Assembly: GCF_003114855.1 (NCBI RefSeq)
Contig: NZ_BFBB01000002.1
Location: 186,001 to 250,000 of the forward strand
DNA: 64,000 bases
Source: Leptospira ryugenii
Lineage (GTDB): Bacteria > Spirochaetota > Leptospiria > Leptospirales > Leptospiraceae
Reading direction: 5' to 3'
Shown: positions 36,770 to 45,514 of the stretch, in pieces
Position numbering within the stretch: the first letter of the stretch is position 1
Layout of the letters: every line of letters starts with the position of its first letter
The notes under the pieces: generated by a model
The model's input: only the letters and a program-made list of their open reading frames with translations
The model's database searches: none
Told to the model about the DNA's origin: nothing
Program-made: the position numbers and the translations under genes

Positions 36770-37855
36770 ATGATCCCGTTTTACGATTTTAAGAAGGTAT
36801 ATAAGGAATACGAGAATGAGATACAAGATTCCATTAAACGAGTCATAAATAGAGGTTATTTTATATTGGGACCGGAGTTAGAAAGTTTCGAATCCGAATT
36901 TGCATCATACTGCGGTGTCAAACATTGTATAGGTGTGGGCAATGGATTAGATGCTCTTGTGATAATTCTCAAAGCAAGAGGATATGAAGAATCTTCTGAA
37001 ATCTTGGTGCCCGCAAATACTTTTTTTGCATCGGTTCAATCAATCACAATGGCAAACCTAAAACCAGTATTAGTTGAACCAAATATAGACACATATAATT
37101 TAAATCCGGATTTGATAGAAAAAGCAATTACCAAACATACGAAAGCAATAATGGCCGTACATTTATACGGTCAGCTCGCTGAAATTGAAAAGATAATTGA
37201 GATTGCCGATCGACATAAATTGATTGTTATTGAGGATTCAGCACAAGCACATGGAGCAAGTTGGAATGGTAGGAGAGCGGGTGGATTCGGATTTGCTGGA
37301 GGCTTTAGTTTTTACCCGGGAAAAAATCTTGGTTGTTTTGGTGATGGGGGGGCAATTGTAACAAACGATGATGATTTGATGAAAATATCCAAGGCACTTC
37401 GTAATTATGGATCCAATCAGAAATACGTACATGAGAAAATCGGATTCAATAGTCGCCTTGACGAAATCCAAGCAGCCATTCTTCGAGTTAGGCTACGATA
37501 TCTAGATGCGGAAAATACCAAAAGACGAACTATCGCTAAATTCTATAGAGAAAATATAAAGAACGAGAAAATTGTTTTGCCGAAAGTTGAACATGAGGAT
37601 TCCCATGTTTGGCATCTATTTGTAATAAGAACCAATGAAAGAGACAATCTAATGAGTCATTTGAATCATCAGGGAATTATGCCGCTCATTCATTACCCGA
37701 TACCCCCACACAAGCAAAATGCTTATTCTGAGTTAGCGACACTGTCTTTGCCGATTACAGAAAAAATTCACAGGGAAGTGGTAAGTCTACCAATGAGTCC
37801 AGCCTTAACTGAAGAGGAATTGGAAAAGATTGTAATGGCTGTAAACAGTTATTAA
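36770..37855 (+). CDS. DegT/DnrJ/EryC1/StrS sugar 3-aminotransferase (WbpE/FdtB/QdtB-like)
   Basis: PLP enzyme with GNGLDAL at 57-63, EDSAQAHGA at 155-163 and the Schiff-base lysine K185 in FYPGKNLG, a signature of the 3-keto-sugar aminotransferase branch. It makes a 3-amino sugar nucleotide from glutamate. The product is the natural substrate of the acyltransferase half of the fusion at 32667, three genes upstream. Whether the sugar is dTDP-3-amino-3,6-dideoxyhexose or a UDP-2,3-diamino uronic acid cannot be decided here; no FdtA/QdtA ketoisomerase is in the window, whereas a WbpA-like dehydrogenase is. Confidence 0.88.
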   Translation: MIPFYDFKKVYKEYENEIQDSIKRVINRGYFILGPELESFESEFASYCGVKHCIGVGNGLDALVIILKARGYEESSEILVPANTFFASVQSITMANLKPVLVEPNIDTYNLNPDLIEKAITKHTKAIMAVHLYGQLAEIEKIIEIADRHKLIVIEDSAQAHGASWNGRRAGGFGFAGGFSFYPGKNLGCFGDGGAIVTNDDDLMKISKALRNYGSNQKYVHEKIGFNSRLDEIQAAILRVRLRYLDAENTKRRTIAKFYRENIKNEKIVLPKVEHEDSHVWHLFVIRTNERDNLMSHLNHQGIMPLIHYPIPPHKQNAYSELATLSLPITEKIHREVVSLPMSPALTEEELEKIVMAVNSY

Positions 37856-37870
37856 GAAAGAAGAATTTTA

Positions 37871-39904
37871 GTGTTACAAAGACAACTACAATCTTGGCTA
37901 ATATTTGCATGTACTTTCTGTATTGCAATTTTTAGATTTCATTTGTACCCAATTCCGCACCTTCCGAATCTATTATTTCATTTTTCTCAATTTTTATTTT
38001 ACACTCTCTTTTTATGTATAGCTTTCGATGGTCTGGGAAAATGGATTAGGAAAATCTTTACTATACGAACAGAGGGCTTGGATATTGCATTTGGTTTGGG
38101 TATTTTTGCTTGGATTTTACAGTTTATTCAAAAAATTTCCATCTCATATACAATCCCTTTTATCATTCTTATTGTTGGTTTTTTCATTCGCATTAAGTAT
38201 ACACTTCGGGAGATAAAAAGTAATTCTGTACGATTCGCCCATGATTTACTGTTCCTTTTCTCTTTTATTTTGCTACTTATTAGTTTTGGTCATTATGATG
38301 GTCTATTAGAATATTCAAATGATTTTGATAGTAACTTCCATCATATTGTCCTTGCACAAAATTATGTAAATCATGGGAGCTTTTTTGCCCCTCTCTGGTT
38401 AAGAGCACCCTTTATTCCGCAACTAAATCATTCCCTATATGCTTTTCTACTGTCATACTTTCAAAATGACATGCTTTATTTAAAGGTTCTGAATGCAGTA
38501 GCGTTTATCCAAATATACTTTCTTTTTGTGCGAATTGGCACTCCAAAATGGCGAATCATAGGTGTCCTTTTTGCTTTCGTTGTCGCAAATGTATCCGAGC
38601 TAGGTTATCTATTTAATACGAATATGGATGCTCTTTTAGGTCTGTTTATCTTAGCTATTTTTTACCTCTTTTATAAAAGTGTTAGGGATCAATTTACGTA
38701 TTCAAATCTTTTGTTGATCATAATCTTTTCTGGTTTTGCGGCAGGACAAAAACACTTCGGATTGATGTTTTCCTTTCCCATTCTTTTTTTATCTGGTTTG
38801 CTCGCTTTCATTGAAAAATTTAGATCAACGCATTCGGAGATTCAAGTGTCTGCGATTTCTGTTTTTTTTCTATCCAAAGATTTTTTAAAATTAACTTCTA
38901 TATTTTCTGTCTTTTTTTTAATTTTCATTCCATTCTATATGCATAACTTGTACTACAGTAAAGATTTGCTTTTTCCTTTTTTGGGTGGTGTAGAGAATAA
39001 GTATGGCTGGAAGAAGGAGGAGTTAATCGATTTTTTAGGTCCAACAATCAACCATTGGGGTCATAGAAAGGATTTGTTGGGTTTTTTTCATATTCCGAAA
39101 GATTTAATTTTATATCCCTATGATTTCCAATTTTTTCAACAGGGAGGATTGGAAGATTTCTATGTAAGCACAATATTGGGATGCATTCTTATAATTGCTG
39201 TGGTATCACTGCTTTTCTACAGAAAATTAAAGCAATTTTTTTTTCCTGCAATCCTCCTTTTAATTTCTACCTTTTTATGGTATAAAGGTAGTCAGGTAAT
39301 ACGATATCTTTTTCCAATTTCATTGTCGGGTTTACTTTTAGGATTCCTATTTTCTTATGAAAACGTCCGTATCAAAACTGTTTGGCTGCGGAATAACATT
39401 CCCACTTTTCTTATCGTGTGCTTCTATTGTTTACTATTCACAAAAATTGAAGCGATTCGCGAAAGAATTCCAATTAATGCAATGGAACACTTTGAACTGC
39501 GATCAAAGATTTATGGAAATCTATTCTCCGGTAATTTAAGAATCCAGGCAGAAGCATCGAACCCAACTATTTTAGAGTTTGGTCCACAGTCTGCTGCTGT
39601 ACGCTCTTTTTTCCCGAATTTCTTATTTTGCGGAGATTGGTTTGGAGGTTGCGCCTATAACTTATTTACTCATTCTTTAGGTCCCTTACGATTCCGTGAA
39701 TGGGATGAGATCAAGAAAAATGTCCCATTACAGAAAGTTGACTATATTTCTATCTACTGGACTCAGTTTAGTGGAGGGAGATTCCCTAAAACAAAGGAAG
39801 AGTATAAAGAGGCTTTTCCAAATTCAGTTTCGGTTTGTTTGATCCCGTTTTACGAAAGTGAGTATGAATATTCGATATATAAAGTGAAAAAAGAGTGCCA
39901 ATGA
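37871..39904 (+). CDS. Large GT-C/Wzy-like polytopic membrane protein
   Basis: 677 residues, starting at GTG 37871, with about 12-13 hydrophobic helices. The first large loop after helix 5 (about 145-185) reads DFDSNFHHIVLAQNYVNHGS and continues with aromatic and basic residues. An acidic pair at this point is the hallmark of GT-C glycosyltransferases (ArnT/PMT class). The C-terminal 120 residues are soluble and contain Trp/Cys-rich FCGDWFGGCAYN. It likely transfers a polyprenyl-linked sugar in the periplasm or polymerises units. No family assigned with certainty. Confidence 0.58.
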   Translation: MLQRQLQSWLIFACTFCIAIFRFHLYPIPHLPNLLFHFSQFLFYTLFLCIAFDGLGKWIRKIFTIRTEGLDIAFGLGIFAWILQFIQKISISYTIPFIILIVGFFIRIKYTLREIKSNSVRFAHDLLFLFSFILLLISFGHYDGLLEYSNDFDSNFHHIVLAQNYVNHGSFFAPLWLRAPFIPQLNHSLYAFLLSYFQNDMLYLKVLNAVAFIQIYFLFVRIGTPKWRIIGVLFAFVVANVSELGYLFNTNMDALLGLFILAIFYLFYKSVRDQFTYSNLLLIIIFSGFAAGQKHFGLMFSFPILFLSGLLAFIEKFRSTHSEIQVSAISVFFLSKDFLKLTSIFSVFFLIFIPFYMHNLYYSKDLLFPFLGGVENKYGWKKEELIDFLGPTINHWGHRKDLLGFFHIPKDLILYPYDFQFFQQGGLEDFYVSTILGCILIIAVVSLLFYRKLKQFFFPAILLLISTFLWYKGSQVIRYLFPISLSGLLLGFLFSYENVRIKTVWLRNNIPTFLIVCFYCLLFTKIEAIRERIPINAMEHFELRSKIYGNLFSGNLRIQAEASNPTILEFGPQSAAVRSFFPNFLFCGDWFGGCAYNLFTHSLGPLRFREWDEIKKNVPLQKVDYISIYWTQFSGGRFPKTKEEYKEAFPNSVSVCLIPFYESEYEYSIYKVKKECQ

Positions 39905-40716
39905 AAGTATTGATAACAGGCATAAACAGCTTCGTTGGTAGTCATCTTGCAGAGGTAGCAAAAGAAAGGGGATATGAAGTATGCGGTACCGTATCATCCT
40001 CCGAAAAATTATCGGTCCTAGGACAAATTGTTCGAAAAAATTATGTATTTAATTTAAATGATGATCACCTTCCAGAAATACTTGAGAAGTTTGATATTGT
40101 AATTCACTGTGCATTGGATCTCAAAGCAGCAGGGCATACTATTGAAAAGACCTGTACATTTGATCGTAACCTACGTAAAAATCAATCATTGCGATCTATA
40201 TTCATTAGTTCGATGTCCGTCAATGATGCTAATCAGAGTCAATACAGCGAAATCAAAAGGAAATCAGAAGATTATTTCTTAGCTAAAGAAGATAGTATTG
40301 TTATCCGTCCAGGATTAATATTAGGCAACGGAGGTTTGTATAGTAAAATGGAGGGCTTTGTAAGAAAAGGCACTTTCATACCACTCCCAGATTCTGGAAA
40401 ATATCCCATGCCTGTTATTCAGATTTTTGCATTCTGTAATTTTTTATTTGATTCTGTTCAAGAAAATAGGAAGGGTCTTTTGGTGGTCTACCAAGAGAAT
40501 TTGCTATCTCTAAAAGAAATTGTACTGTCTATCGCAAATAGATATCAGAAAAAGATTTGGATACTTCCGATTCCCATAGGACTTGTGGAAATTCTCAGCC
40601 CATTAGTAAAAGTAATTTTAGGTCTTTTTAAAATTGAAATTAATTTTGATAGCATTTTAGGATATAAGTCGTATAAAACGCTAACAATTCCTCCAAGTGA
40701 TTTTAAAGAAAAATGA
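39901..40716 (+). CDS. NAD-dependent epimerase/dehydratase (extended SDR)
   Basis: The nucleotide-binding TGINSFVGSH motif lies near residues 6-15 and the active-site YSEIK carries the standard YxxxK; FISSMSV supplies the Ser. At 271 residues it is shorter than LegB. It may reduce or epimerise a 4-keto sugar nucleotide, or act on a lipid-linked sugar as WbpP/WbpV relatives do. I prefer ATG 39901 to GTG 39895. It overlaps the membrane-protein stop and joins the next gene by ATGA. Confidence 0.76.
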   Translation: MKVLITGINSFVGSHLAEVAKERGYEVCGTVSSSEKLSVLGQIVRKNYVFNLNDDHLPEILEKFDIVIHCALDLKAAGHTIEKTCTFDRNLRKNQSLRSIFISSMSVNDANQSQYSEIKRKSEDYFLAKEDSIVIRPGLILGNGGLYSKMEGFVRKGTFIPLPDSGKYPMPVIQIFAFCNFLFDSVQENRKGLLVVYQENLLSLKEIVLSIANRYQKKIWILPIPIGLVEILSPLVKVILGLFKIEINFDSILGYKSYKTLTIPPSDFKEK

Positions 40717-41270
40717 AGATTAGTGATATTTTTAAAAAATTTTCCTTAATGGAAATTTTCTATCTAGAGTTTGAACAATATGTTTACTTCCTTGTAAAAT
40801 ATTTCCCAGGGGCAGTGGGATTTTTGCTAAGATTTTTAATCGTTAAAATCTTCTCAAAAGAATTACATGGTATGGTTTGGATACAGCCTGGAGTTGAATT
40901 GATTCATTTAAAGAACATCGTGTTCGGAAAAGGAGTTGGGATCAATACAGGAACATACATAAATGGTGTAGGAGGGATTCTCTTCGAAGACAATGTATTG
41001 ATCGGAAGCAATGTGACAATATCATCGGGAAAGCATCCAACATACCTGAGTGAAAGAGACATCATAGAATTACCAAGTGAGAGACTCCCAATTAAAATCA
41101 GAAAAGGAGTTTGGATTGCTGCTGGTGTAGTAGTAAACCCTGGAGTTGAAATTGGGAAAGGCACTGTAGTCGGAGCAAATTCGGTAGTTACAAGGAGTCT
41201 AAGCGAAGAAGGTATTTATGTAGGATCGCCAGCCCGCCTTATGAAAAAGAGAGTCGTGCGAAATGGATAA
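40713..41270 (+). CDS. LbH-family acyltransferase (serine acetyltransferase/WbbJ-like)
   Basis: 185 residues. The N-terminal 50 are amphipathic with a hydrophobic stretch, then hexapeptide repeats: GVGINTGTYINGVG, LIGSNVTISSGKHP (His in the catalytic position) and the closing VVNPGVEIGKGTVVGANSVV. It ends in YVGSPARLMKK. Likely an O-acetyltransferase of the O-unit. Coupled by four-base and eight-base overlaps to its neighbours. Confidence 0.82.
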   Translation: MKISDIFKKFSLMEIFYLEFEQYVYFLVKYFPGAVGFLLRFLIVKIFSKELHGMVWIQPGVELIHLKNIVFGKGVGINTGTYINGVGGILFEDNVLIGSNVTISSGKHPTYLSERDIIELPSERLPIKIRKGVWIAAGVVVNPGVEIGKGTVVGANSVVTRSLSEEGIYVGSPARLMKKRVVRNG

Positions 41271-41676
41271 GTCTGATATTCTCTTTGGCGAAGCAGAGTA
41301 TTTTTTACATTCCTGTTTTCAAATTCAAGATGACCGAGCAATCTGCGAGTTATACGTTAAAGCACACGATTTTGTATTTGTGTCTTCGGAAATTGATATT
41401 AAGAACATAGATATTCTCGCCATAGTTGATAAAAAATTGCATGTGGAAGCGATAGAGTATTACCTTCGTCGACATATTCCTAATAACCTACTTAGCAAAA
41501 AGCTCCATATTTTGATTTACCTCTTGGAATCGCAGGCCTGTTACCAAAGATTTTTCAATAACCATAAACAGGCTTTTTTGTTTGGTTTTCTATCCTTATC
41601 ACTATATACAGTTCGGTCTATTTTCCTCTTGATTTGGGGTAAATACTTGGTCCAAAGACATCATTTAGTTTTATAA
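41263..41676 (+). CDS. Small protein with C-terminal membrane helix, function unknown
   Basis: 137 residues: a polar N-terminal part (MDKSDILFGEAEYF) and a single clear hydrophobic segment near 103-124, with basic flanks that would leave most of the chain in the cytoplasm. The middle is helical and Leu/His-rich. I recognise no family. Its start overlaps the acyltransferase by eight bases and its stop lies five bases before a large membrane protein, so it is translationally coupled and probably real. Confidence 0.6.
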   Translation: MDKSDILFGEAEYFLHSCFQIQDDRAICELYVKAHDFVFVSSEIDIKNIDILAIVDKKLHVEAIEYYLRRHIPNNLLSKKLHILIYLLESQACYQRFFNNHKQAFLFGFLSLSLYTVRSIFLLIWGKYLVQRHHLVL

Positions 41677-41681
41677 TTTAT

Positions 41682-43775
41682 ATGTACTCTATCTTAAGTA
41701 AATCCTTTCAACTAATACCTGTATTGCTGTTTATTGTCATCTTGGGGTTTATCACTCCAGAATTGTACGGTTCACTAAAACTATCAATTCAGGAGTTTTC
41801 TGGACTTACTGAATATGTCTTTTTTATCTTCATTTCATTTATATTGTATTTGGTATTATTCATCTGTGTTCGAGGAAAATATACACTAGCTATTTTTCTA
41901 TTTTTCGCTTTCAGCTTGATTCAAAATTCAATCATAAATCATTATTTTGTCAGTTTGGTATACTTAGTATTTTTTTTGTTAGGTTTGTACTTGGGAACTG
42001 CAAATTTATTGAAACGAATCCTTGAACGGATGAGTTCAGAAGATATAGTATTTGTTAGCATGCTCTTTTTGTTTTTGTTAGTCAATCTATGCCTCCTTTT
42101 TGGAGTAAAGATCAGTTTGTTTACTAAGTTTGTTTCCTGCTTAGGAATATTTTTTGTTTTTAGGAGGGTGTTCCATAAGTGGAAAGATATTGAGGTCCAT
42201 TATTACCAATATCTCAGGTGGTCGGTAGCAAGATTTCGTTTTGTAGACGTTATGTTAGGTTTAGCTACGGTTCTTGTTGTAACAAATGTTTTGATACTCA
42301 TAAACCAACCAATTCTGGAATGGGATAGTAATGTCGGTCATATTCCAACGATGAATTATTTTTTGGAATCCAATGCTTTAAAACCTAATCCTTATTTATT
42401 GCAGTCCTATTTTATCAATTTTCACCATCTCTCTGCTTTGCCTCTTCATCAAATCTTTGGCCAATTTGGTTTGAAGCTGTACAATCTTATTCAACTTTGT
42501 TTGTTTATTTTTTTCTTCATCAAGATAATTTTTAAGATTGGGAATAGAAGTACGATTTCTCAGCTAGATCTTTTATTAGTATTTGGAACTATCTCAACGC
42601 CTATTTTAATGAGTCAATTGTCAACATTTCAGTATGATTTGTCCTGTGGAACTATTTTGGCTATATCAATATTTTATTATTTAAGAATTCGTGAAGAATC
42701 GGGAGAGCAAAGGACGATAAATGGGATTTTCTTTGCATTTTCAGTGCTCGCTGGTTTTTACAATAAGCCAAATTTTATTTTCGCAACATTTGCTCTTTCT
42801 TTACTCTTACTGCCATTCTTTTGGCAAGAAAAAGAGTCTCTTTGGAGGAGAATTGCTCTTTTTGTTTCTATATTTATAGCAGGTATAGTCATTATTCTTT
42901 TGAAATCAAAAATATATTCAGGGGAATGGTTTATGCCTTACTCTAAGGTACTTGCTGCGAATTCCGATTGGAATGACTATGGGATCCCAGGGGTGAATTA
43001 CTTTTTCAGAGGCTTAATTTATCTATATGGGATTACGTTCACAGATTTATATGGGAGTACGTATAAGTTTGGGAATGGCTTCATCTTGTTTTTTTCCTTT
43101 CTATCTGCACCATTTTTTTTGAATCGGAGAAATTGGTTCATTCTCGTTTTCATCATTATGACAATTTATCTTTCGCTATTCAGCACGCAATATGTCCGTT
43201 ATTTTATATTCTTTCTTGGATTTCTTCCTTTGGTTTTTATTGAGCAGGAACAGGATCGCAATCATAAAGTTGTTCTGAGCCTCCAGTTTATTTTATTGCT
43301 AATTATTGTTTTACAAGTGCTATCCATGAACCGTATGAACTGGTGGGTTAAGATGAATGCCGCGAGTTTATATCCAGGTTTTCGATCGGATATTTTGGAA
43401 GAATCTCTGAGAGGTGAAGACTATGTTTTATTTAAAGAGATAATTTCTGATTTAAAGAGTGAACAAACATTAGCTATCCATCCTGATTTCTCTTGGCGTT
43501 TTTACTATATTGCCAAAGAGCCTAATACAAAAATAATTCCATTAACTTGGCAAACAGATGTAAGGCCATTGCTAGAAGATAAAGGAAATATCGTAAGTCG
43601 TCTACTTAGTGCTGGTTTTAAATATGTCCTTGTACCTACCTTAAAAGAATGGAATAAAGATAGTTCAGAATATGAATATATAAAAGAAATCGATCAAAGA
43701 TCTAAAGTAGTAAAAGAAAATTCGATTTTTAGAATTTACCAATTAGATATAAAGAAAATGGAGAAAGCTGAATGA
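41682..43775 (+). CDS. Large GT-C-like polytopic membrane protein
   Basis: 697 residues with about 12 membrane helices and a soluble C-terminal 150 residues. The first large external loop carries EWDSNVGHIPTMNYFLESNA (about 209-228), in the position of the acidic GT-C catalytic motif, followed by FINFHHLSALPLHQ. It resembles the protein at 37871 in plan though not closely in sequence. Likely a periplasmic glycosyltransferase using a polyprenyl-linked donor. Its stop overlaps the carbamoyltransferase start by four bases. Confidence 0.6.
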   Translation: MYSILSKSFQLIPVLLFIVILGFITPELYGSLKLSIQEFSGLTEYVFFIFISFILYLVLFICVRGKYTLAIFLFFAFSLIQNSIINHYFVSLVYLVFFLLGLYLGTANLLKRILERMSSEDIVFVSMLFLFLLVNLCLLFGVKISLFTKFVSCLGIFFVFRRVFHKWKDIEVHYYQYLRWSVARFRFVDVMLGLATVLVVTNVLILINQPILEWDSNVGHIPTMNYFLESNALKPNPYLLQSYFINFHHLSALPLHQIFGQFGLKLYNLIQLCLFIFFFIKIIFKIGNRSTISQLDLLLVFGTISTPILMSQLSTFQYDLSCGTILAISIFYYLRIREESGEQRTINGIFFAFSVLAGFYNKPNFIFATFALSLLLLPFFWQEKESLWRRIALFVSIFIAGIVIILLKSKIYSGEWFMPYSKVLAANSDWNDYGIPGVNYFFRGLIYLYGITFTDLYGSTYKFGNGFILFFSFLSAPFFLNRRNWFILVFIIMTIYLSLFSTQYVRYFIFFLGFLPLVFIEQEQDRNHKVVLSLQFILLLIIVLQVLSMNRMNWWVKMNAASLYPGFRSDILEESLRGEDYVLFKEIISDLKSEQTLAIHPDFSWRFYYIAKEPNTKIIPLTWQTDVRPLLEDKGNIVSRLLSAGFKYVLVPTLKEWNKDSSEYEYIKEIDQRSKVVKENSIFRIYQLDIKKMEKAE

Positions 43776-45514
43776 AAGTAATCGGAATACATGATGGCCA
43801 TTGTGCAACTGCATGCTATCTGAAGGATGGAAAAATTATTTCATTGGTATCGGAAGAACGATTTACAAATGTAAAAAATCAAGGTGGATTTCCAATTCAC
43901 TCTCTGAAATGGATTCTAACAGAGAATAAACTTTCGATAGAGGAAATAGACAAAATTGCTCTTGGAAGTTATGCTATGTGGGATTGGGGACATGAAGATG
44001 AAATTGTGTATAACAATCGGCTTCGGTCTAGTATTTTACGTCTCTCTAAATTTTTCCCAAAAAGTATATTGGGTTCTAATTTTGCCATAGATTTCTTTCT
44101 GTTTGTTATGAAGCGATCTAGAAGGAAAATGATCAATCGTTACTGTTCAAAATATAATCTGGACGTTAAAAAAATTGAAATTGTAGAACATCATTCTGCT
44201 CATGCCTTGTCGGCTCTCTACGGTTCAGGGTTTACTAATTCTGTGGATTCTGTACTTATCTTTACTTCCGACGCGTCCGGTGATGGTTTATCAAATACAG
44301 TTTCGACATGGAAAAAAAGTGAGGGTTATAAAAGAATCCAATTTAGATCGGCATTTCATTCGCTCGGTATGATATACGCTGAGGTTACCAAATTCTTAGG
44401 AATGCGTGCAAATGAGCATGAATATAAAATTATGGGAATGGCGCCATATGTTCCCTTAGAGTATTCAGAAAGAGCATTTAAGAAATTTAAAGAATATATA
44501 GATTTTGATCCAGAAAGCGGAGAAATTATAAATAAAAAAGGTAGTGGAAATTTATTTTTAGAAAGTTTTAAAGAAGATTTTTACAGAGAGAGGTTTGACA
44601 ATATTTGTGCAGGTATTCAGAGGCATTTTGAATACATTATTATTAGCTGGATAAAGTATTGGGTAGAAAAAACTGGAATTCAATCCGTCGTATTTGGCGG
44701 AGGTTCTTTCATGAATGTGAAAGGAAATATGTTAATATATGATTTAAAGGAAGTGAAAAATCTATTCATCTGTCCCAGTTGTGGTGATGAGAGTATAGCC
44801 TTAGGAGCTTCTTACAAAGTTGCTTTAGAATTAGGCGAAAAAGAGTTACATCCGATTGAAACATTGTATTTGGGGCCTGAATATAGTGATAGATCAATAA
44901 TTGACGCCATTACTAAAAATAAGTCTAAGCTCGAATACAAACTTGTAAAGGATATTGAGACAGAAATAGCTCGTCTGCTTTCCAAGGGTATGATAGTCGC
45001 AAGGTTTCAAGGGAAGTCTGAATGGGGAGCCAGAGCCTTAGGTAATAGGTCAATTTTATGTAGAGGTGATGATCCGAGGGTGATTCACAAACTTAATAAG
45101 TCTATTAAGATGAGGGATTTTTGGATGCCATTTGCTGCATCAATGTTAGAAGAAGACTCAAAGAAATATCTGGATAATTCTAGAAATATTGTTTCGAGAT
45201 TCATGATGTTGACGTTTAGAACTAAATCACCATCAAATTATGAAATATTTTGTGGTCTTCATCCATACGACTTTACTTGTCGTCCTCAAATGGTTTCAAA
45301 AGAAAGCAATCCAGCTTATTTTCGATTACTGACCAAGTTTAAGGCTTTAACGGGTATTAGTGGGCTAGTAAATACATCTTTCAATTTGCATGGATTTCCT
45401 ATAGTAGGTACTCCAGAGGTTGCTTTAAATACTCTTATTTCATCAAAGATAGATTATCTTGCCATTGGAAGTTACCTTATATGGCGAAAGGATATTAATT
45501 TAAAATTAAAATGA
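43772..45514 (+). CDS. O-carbamoyltransferase (NodU/CmcH/TobZ family)
   Basis: The N-terminal Kae1/TsaD-like domain begins GIHDGHCATACYL (residues 5-17) and holds the metal-binding EHHSAHALSALYGSGF (about 138-153). The C-terminal YrdC-like domain begins at FQGKSEWGARALGNRSIL (about 412-429), the carbamoyl-adenylate region. Together these make the complete two-domain enzyme that moves carbamoyl phosphate to a sugar hydroxyl. 580 residues is normal. It joins its neighbours by ATGA at both ends. Confidence 0.9.
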   Translation: MKVIGIHDGHCATACYLKDGKIISLVSEERFTNVKNQGGFPIHSLKWILTENKLSIEEIDKIALGSYAMWDWGHEDEIVYNNRLRSSILRLSKFFPKSILGSNFAIDFFLFVMKRSRRKMINRYCSKYNLDVKKIEIVEHHSAHALSALYGSGFTNSVDSVLIFTSDASGDGLSNTVSTWKKSEGYKRIQFRSAFHSLGMIYAEVTKFLGMRANEHEYKIMGMAPYVPLEYSERAFKKFKEYIDFDPESGEIINKKGSGNLFLESFKEDFYRERFDNICAGIQRHFEYIIISWIKYWVEKTGIQSVVFGGGSFMNVKGNMLIYDLKEVKNLFICPSCGDESIALGASYKVALELGEKELHPIETLYLGPEYSDRSIIDAITKNKSKLEYKLVKDIETEIARLLSKGMIVARFQGKSEWGARALGNRSILCRGDDPRVIHKLNKSIKMRDFWMPFAASMLEEDSKKYLDNSRNIVSRFMMLTFRTKSPSNYEIFCGLHPYDFTCRPQMVSKESNPAYFRLLTKFKALTGISGLVNTSFNLHGFPIVGTPEVALNTLISSKIDYLAIGSYLIWRKDINLKLK

